Positions 16,043 through 19,418 of a stretch of 19,418 bases of DNA are shown here, one piece after another. Within the stretch, counting starts at the first letter, position 1. Each line of letters starts with the position of its first letter. The position numbers and the translations under genes are program-made. Origin of the DNA: Candidatus Hydrogenedens sp. (GTDB lineage: Bacteria > Hydrogenedentota > Hydrogenedentia > Hydrogenedentales > Hydrogenedentaceae); contig DAOSUS010000054.1 in the NCBI GenBank assembly GCA_035378955.1, positions 1 to 19,418 of the forward strand, in the 5' to 3' direction. Under the pieces are notes generated by a model. That model searched no databases. It was not told the origin of the DNA and saw only the letters and a program-made list of their open reading frames with translations.

Positions 16043-16720
16043 TCCTTTTTTGCTACCTCCAAATACAGCATATTTATAATATTTCCAGACGACATCAATA
16101 TCCGTAAAACCTACTTCTTCAAGCCATTTAAGATGGGACATTAACTTTTCAGGATTTCCTTCTTTATGGTGTCTGCCTAACCATTTCTTGTTGATTTCAT
16201 CATTCGGAATTGTTCGAGCCATAAACTCCTTCCAGTTGGACATATATAAATCTTCAAGGTATTCATTGGAACCTATAACAACATCCGCATTATAAAACAC
16301 ACCGCCATCTGTAAGGTTCATAAACACTTTTTGATAAAATTGTTTTTTGTCTTTTCCCAAATGATGTAAGGATAATGACGAAATAACAACATGATACTTT
16401 TTATCAAACTCAAATTCAGAAAAATCACAAAGTATATACGAGACATCCTGATAACCCGCCATTTTTGCCTTTGCCAGGTTAATCATATTCTCTGCGAAAT
16501 CAAGGCAGGTTATCTTTGCGTTAGGAAATTTTTCTTTCACCCTTTTTGCTACTGTGCCTGTTCCACAACCAACATCAATTATATGAATAGGTAGTCCCTT
16601 CTCATAAGGAATAGTTAATAATAATGCCTCAATCATCTCTTCATAATGGGGGATTAAATTCAACACAATCCTGTCATATTCTTTTGCTTCTTCTTCAAAG
16701 TGTTCCTTCATTGTATCCAT
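16037..16720 (-). CDS. Class I SAM-dependent methyltransferase
   Basis: 227 residues, the usual size for a free-standing class I methyltransferase. SAM-binding motif I is IIDVGCGTGTVA at 47-58. The acidic residue after the second strand is Asp74 in CLDFAENMI, Asp99 lies in LCDFSEF, and motif IV is VVISSLSLHHL at 111-121. The N-terminus MKEHFEEEAKEYD is the pattern seen in UbiE-like and small-molecule methyltransferases. A good AAAGGA site lies about 8-9 bases upstream of the ATG; a second in-frame ATG three codons later is less well placed. It is convergent with the DUF4838 gene (15-base gap) and divergent from the Gfo/Idh/MocA gene (236-base gap). The substrate cannot be inferred. Confidence 0.88.
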   Translation of the reverse strand: MDTMKEHFEEEAKEYDRIVLNLIPHYEEMIEALLLTIPYEKGLPIHIIDVGCGTGTVAKRVKEKFPNAKITCLDFAENMINLAKAKMAGYQDVSYILCDFSEFEFDKKYHVVISSLSLHHLGKDKKQFYQKVFMNLTDGGVFYNADVVIGSNEYLEDLYMSNWKEFMARTIPNDEINKKWLGRHHKEGNPEKLMSHLKWLEEVGFTDIDVVWKYYKYAVFGGSKKGK

Positions 16721-16853
16721 AGAGAATTTCCTTTATATTTTCTTTTATTAGATAATTCCTTACGCAGAATAACTCGATTATTTCATGTATTTTTTCGTCG
16801 AAAGGAAATGTGAGGTATTTTATCATTTGAAAATATAAATTATAAAGTTTTAT

Positions 16854-16882
16854 TTGGTATTTGATTTGAAAGTAGTTATAAT
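16854..16882 (+). promoter_or_regulatory. Probable promoter of the Gfo/Idh/MocA-isomerase operon
   Basis: TTGGTA at 16854-16859 is followed by exactly 17 bases and a perfect TATAAT at 16877-16882. The Gfo/Idh/MocA start is at 16957 after a strong GAAGGGAG ribosome site, giving a leader of about 65-70 bases. The -35 match is 4 of 6. A short palindrome TTTCGTCGAAA at 16793-16803 lies upstream and could be an operator, but this is speculative. Nothing else is recognised in the 236-base divergent gap. Confidence 0.5.
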
Positions 16883-16956
16883 AGTATATGTTTTAGAAAA
16901 TTTATATTTTAATGTATCTAACAATAATATTAACCATTAACTGAAGGGAGTGTTTT

Positions 16957-18126
16957 ATGGCTAAAAAGACTGTAAATGTAGCAATGGTCGGTGGTGCGTT
17001 TATGGGTAAAACGCACAGCAACGCATGGCGTAAAGTAGCGATGTTCTTTGACCCACCTGTAAAGCCTGTAATGAAAGTTATGTGCGACAAAGACCCTAAC
17101 GCATTGAAAAATGCGGAACGGTATGGCTGGCAGGAAACATCGGACAATTGGGAAGAAGTGGTGAATCGTCCCGATATTGATGTTATTGATATTTGCACGC
17201 CCAATTTCCTTCACCCTCCAATTGCTATTGCAGCGGCAAAGGCAGGTAAAGCGATTGTTTGTGAAAAGCCATTAGCCAACACATTAGCGGATGCAAAGCA
17301 AATGTGGGATGCCGTTAAAAAAGCCGGCGTTCGCAATATGTGCGGCTTCTCCTATCGTTTTGCTCCAGCCGTTCAGACAATTAAACAATTAGTCTCAAAA
17401 GGACAATTAGGTGAGATTTTCCATTTTCGCGCGGCTTATCAACAGGACTGGATTGTAGACCCTGATTTTCCGATGGTGTGGCGTTTAAAGAAAAAGCATA
17501 CCGGTTCAGGTGCTTTAGGTGATATTGGTGCTCATATCACGGATTTATGTCATTTTCTTGTAGGACAGGTATGCGAAGTTGCTGGGACAATGGAAACATT
17601 CATTAAGAAGCGTATTGTCCCGGAAAGTGATGTAGGCGCCTGGGGAGCCAAAGGGGGGAAAGGGAAAAAAGTTTATGACACCGTTGATGTTGATGACGCC
17701 GCTGTATATGTAGCAAGAATTCAAGGGAAAAATACATTGGCAACCTTTGAGGCTACTCGTTTTGCCCCAGGTCGTAGAAATTACAATAGTATCGAAATTT
17801 ATGGAAGCAAAGGTTCGGTATTGTGGAACCAAGAAGAGATGAATGAGTTCCACTATTTCAATCGTAGTGACCCGCCTACCTTACAGGGCTTCCGCAAAGT
17901 TCAAGCCTGCGATATGGGTCATCCTTATGTGCACGCATGGTGGCCACCGGGACATATTATCGGTTATGAACATCTTTTCGTCCATGAAATTTATGAATTC
18001 TTGTGCGGCTTAGCCAGTAAGAAGATAAACTATCCCACATTTGAAGATGCAGTAAAGTGCCAGGCGGTGTTAGATGCCGTAGAGCGTGCTGCTGCTTCGA
18101 AGAAATGGGAAAAAGTTGTTATTTAA
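16957..18126 (+). CDS. Gfo/Idh/MocA family NAD(P)-dependent oxidoreductase
   Basis: 389 residues in the cytoplasm. The N-terminal Rossmann domain has VGGAFMGKTH at 11-20, a variant GxGxxG, and VCEKPLAN at 101-108, whose Lys104 is the catalytic EKP lysine of the family. The C-terminal alpha/beta domain carries GDIGAHITDL at 188-197; Asp189 and His193 are the usual catalytic or substrate residues. Family members oxidise or reduce hydroxyls of sugars, inositols or their derivatives with NAD(P)(H). The substrate is not readable from sequence. GAAGGGAG lies 6 bases before the ATG. A possible promoter lies at 16854-16882. The sugar isomerase begins 34 bases after the stop, and another Gfo/Idh/MocA gene follows it, so the three probably act in one pathway. 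Confidence 0.93.
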   Translation: MAKKTVNVAMVGGAFMGKTHSNAWRKVAMFFDPPVKPVMKVMCDKDPNALKNAERYGWQETSDNWEEVVNRPDIDVIDICTPNFLHPPIAIAAAKAGKAIVCEKPLANTLADAKQMWDAVKKAGVRNMCGFSYRFAPAVQTIKQLVSKGQLGEIFHFRAAYQQDWIVDPDFPMVWRLKKKHTGSGALGDIGAHITDLCHFLVGQVCEVAGTMETFIKKRIVPESDVGAWGAKGGKGKKVYDTVDVDDAAVYVARIQGKNTLATFEATRFAPGRRNYNSIEIYGSKGSVLWNQEEMNEFHYFNRSDPPTLQGFRKVQACDMGHPYVHAWWPPGHIIGYEHLFVHEIYEFLCGLASKKINYPTFEDAVKCQAVLDAVERAAASKKWEKVVI

Positions 18127-18145
18127 GTTGTAAAAAATTTTTAAT

Positions 18146-18153
18146 AAAAGGAG
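18146..18153 (+). promoter_or_regulatory. Ribosome-binding site that fixes the isomerase start
   Basis: AAAAGGAG ends 7 bases before the ATG at 18161 but only 1 base before the in-frame ATG at 18155. Normal spacing is about 5-9 bases, so translation should start at 18161 (MKLGLLTV), two residues shorter than the longest open frame. Confidence 0.85.
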
Positions 18154-18160
18154 AATGACT

Positions 18161-19123
18161 ATGAAATTAGGTTTGTTGACAGTCATGTTCGGCGGGACAC
18201 CCTTAAAAGATGTCCTTGAAATTATTCGCCCTCTGAAACTTCAATGTGTTGAATTAGGGACAGGGAATTATCCCGGCGGTGCCCATGCTCCTTTGAAAGA
18301 ATTATTATCCTCTAAACCCAAGCGTGATGAATTAAAAGCGATGTTAAAGGGAGAAGGGCTGGAAATTAGTGCTTTGAGTTGCCATGGTAATTGCTTACAT
18401 CCTGACACCGACTTTGCAAAGAAAAACCACGAAGTGCAAACAGATACCATTCGTTTAGCTCATGAATTAGGTGTTAAAGTAGTTATTGACTTTTCTGGTT
18501 GCCCGGGTTCTGACCCATCTGCAAAGAAGCCCAATTGGGTCACATGTGCCTGGCCTCCTGATTATCTGGATATATTAAAATGGCAATGGGAAGATGTGGC
18601 TATCCCGTATTGGTCAAAACAAGCAAAATTCGCCCGTGACCATGGTGTTAATCTTGCTTTTGAAATGCATCCCGGTTTCCTTGTATACAATACGGAAACA
18701 TTATTAAAACTTCGCAAATCCTGCGGGAATAATATTGGCGCCAATTTAGACCCCAGCCATTTATTCTGGCAGGGTATGGACCCCTGTGCCGTTGTCCGTG
18801 TATTGGGCAAAGCCATATTCCATGTGCATGCTAAAGACTCCAAAGTAGATGCAACCAACACAATGGTAAATGGCGTGCTGGATACAAAACATTATGGCGA
18901 TGAAATTCATCGTTCCTGGATATTCCGCACTTGCGGTTATGGGCATAGTTTAGAATGGTGGAAAGATTTCTTCTCCAACCTGCGTATGGTAGGTTACGAT
19001 GGTGCTATTAGTATTGAACATGAAGATAGTTTAATGTCCAATCGTGAAGGCTTGACCAAAGCGGTTGAATTTCTAAAACAAGCCCTTATTGCGGAAAAGC
19101 CAACGGCAATGACCTGGGCATAA
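18161..19123 (+). CDS. Sugar phosphate isomerase/epimerase (xylose-isomerase-like TIM barrel)
   Basis: 320 residues from the ATG chosen by its ribosome site. The fold is the AP-endonuclease-2 / xylose-isomerase-like TIM barrel. The metal-binding residues expected at the ends of the strands are visible: Glu168 in FEMHPGF, Asp197 and His200 in NLDPSHLFWQG, His223 in HVHAKD, and Glu286 in SIEHED. Such proteins isomerise, epimerise or dehydrate keto-sugars and inositol derivatives using a divalent metal. The pairing with Gfo/Idh/MocA oxidoreductases on both sides is a recurring arrangement in glycan-using bacteria. It fits oxidation of a sugar hydroxyl followed by isomerisation of the keto product. 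The exact substrate is unknown. No secretion signal is seen, so it acts in the cytoplasm. Confidence 0.92.
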   Translation: MKLGLLTVMFGGTPLKDVLEIIRPLKLQCVELGTGNYPGGAHAPLKELLSSKPKRDELKAMLKGEGLEISALSCHGNCLHPDTDFAKKNHEVQTDTIRLAHELGVKVVIDFSGCPGSDPSAKKPNWVTCAWPPDYLDILKWQWEDVAIPYWSKQAKFARDHGVNLAFEMHPGFLVYNTETLLKLRKSCGNNIGANLDPSHLFWQGMDPCAVVRVLGKAIFHVHAKDSKVDATNTMVNGVLDTKHYGDEIHRSWIFRTCGYGHSLEWWKDFFSNLRMVGYDGAISIEHEDSLMSNREGLTKAVEFLKQALIAEKPTAMTWA

Positions 19124-19138
19124 AACTTTTTTGAAACA

Positions 19139-19175
19139 GGGGGAGTCGAATATAGGCTCTCCCTTAACACTTTTT
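19139..19175 (+). terminator. Weak hairpin and T-run between isomerase and second oxidoreductase
   Basis: GGGAG at 19141-19145 pairs with CTCCC at 19159-19163, extended by two G-T wobbles, with a 13-base loop. TTTTT follows at 19171-19175 after a 5-base gap. The stem is short and the loop long, so it may act as an internal attenuator or RNA-stabilising element rather than a full stop, since the next gene continues in the same direction with a strong AAGGAGG site. Confidence 0.35.
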
Positions 19176-19201
19176 GAACTCTTTTTTAAGGAGGATTTGT
19201 C

Positions 19202-19418
19202 ATGGCTATTCAAGTAGGTATTGTAGGTTTGGGAATGATGGGTAAAGTGCACTTTGACACTTACAACAAATTAAAAGGTGTAAAAGTGGTGGCAGTGTGT
19301 GATGCAGATGAAAGGAAACGAAAAGGGAACATAGGTCCCTTTGGAACTCTTGACCTGAGCAAAGTAAAAGTATATTCCCGAATAGAAGAAATCCTCAACG
19401 ACCCTCAGGTTGATGTAT
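19202..19418 (+). CDS. Second Gfo/Idh/MocA family oxidoreductase (5' part, cut by the right edge)
   Basis: An ATG at 19202 has an excellent AAGGAGG site at 19188-19194, 7 bases upstream, and the frame stays open for the 72 codons visible. The N-terminus reads VGIVGLGMMGKVH, a textbook GxGxxG dinucleotide fold of the Gfo/Idh/MocA family. It continues with VVAVCDADE, where the acidic residue binds the NAD ribose, and LNDPQVDVY. The EKP and C-terminal motifs are off the window. It is the third gene of the run that starts at 16957 and is not a copy of the first oxidoreductase: the N-terminal sequences differ clearly. Confidence 0.9.
   Translation, partial: MAIQVGIVGLGMMGKVHFDTYNKLKGVKVVAVCDADERKRKGNIGPFGTLDLSKVKVYSRIEEILNDPQVDV

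Noticed and set aside
1..19418. CRISPR array, tRNA or rRNA genes
   Set aside because: No regularly spaced direct repeats and no tRNA or rRNA-like sequence were noticed in any of the gaps between genes, all of which are under 260 bases.

Overview
The window is 19.4 kb of AT-rich, gene-dense bacterial DNA. Twin-arginine (Tat) genes, several Sec signal peptides, a DUF4838/GH67-like secreted protein, thrombospondin type 3 calcium repeats, and a cluster of Gfo/Idh/MocA oxidoreductases with a xylose-isomerase-like TIM-barrel protein suggest an environmental, glycan-using bacterium. This could be a lineage such as Hydrogenedentota, Lentisphaerae/Verrucomicrobia or Planctomycetes. That placement is inference from gene content only and is weak. 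Some genes have good Shine-Dalgarno sites (AAGGAG-like) and others have almost none.

Layout. (1) 1-4760, minus strand: a large secreted multidomain protein (signal peptide, possible propeller-like part, glutamine-amidotransferase-like fold, three thrombospondin-3 repeats, TIG domain) lies upstream of the recG helicase gene, which runs off the left edge. (2) 4825-7900, plus strand: a small coiled-coil protein, a fused PabB-PabC folate enzyme and a tail-anchored protein of unknown role. (3) 8081-9498, plus strand: a tatC-tatB-like pair, in which TatC has an unusual insert in its first periplasmic loop. (4) 9547-11255: a possible accessory patch with a stand-alone 'Recombinase' DNA-binding domain lacking the serine-recombinase catalytic domain, and a divergent multi-pass membrane protein that I do not recognise. 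(5) 11511-16021, plus strand: an operon of metF, a MtaA/MtbA-like (uroporphyrinogen-decarboxylase-fold) methyltransferase-type protein, and a secreted DUF4838 protein whose start overlaps the preceding stop. (6) 16037-16720, minus strand: a SAM-dependent methyltransferase. (7) 16957-19418, plus strand: Gfo/Idh/MocA, sugar phosphate isomerase/epimerase, then a second Gfo/Idh/MocA cut by the right edge; this looks like a sugar or cyclitol oxidation and isomerisation pathway.

How the genes may work together. PabB-PabC makes p-aminobenzoate for folate. MetF reduces methylene-THF to methyl-THF. The protein next to MetF carries the His-x-Cys...Cys zinc motif of corrinoid methyltransferases, so the operon may link folate-bound one-carbon units to a corrinoid protein. 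It is co-transcribed with a secreted protein resembling alpha-glucuronidases, which act on 4-O-methyl-glucuronic acid side chains. That raises an untested idea of methyl-group salvage from methylated sugars. No corrinoid protein or substrate-specific methyltransferase is in the window. The most unusual items are this operon, the catalytic-domain-less recombinase, the large secreted protein and the TatC insert.
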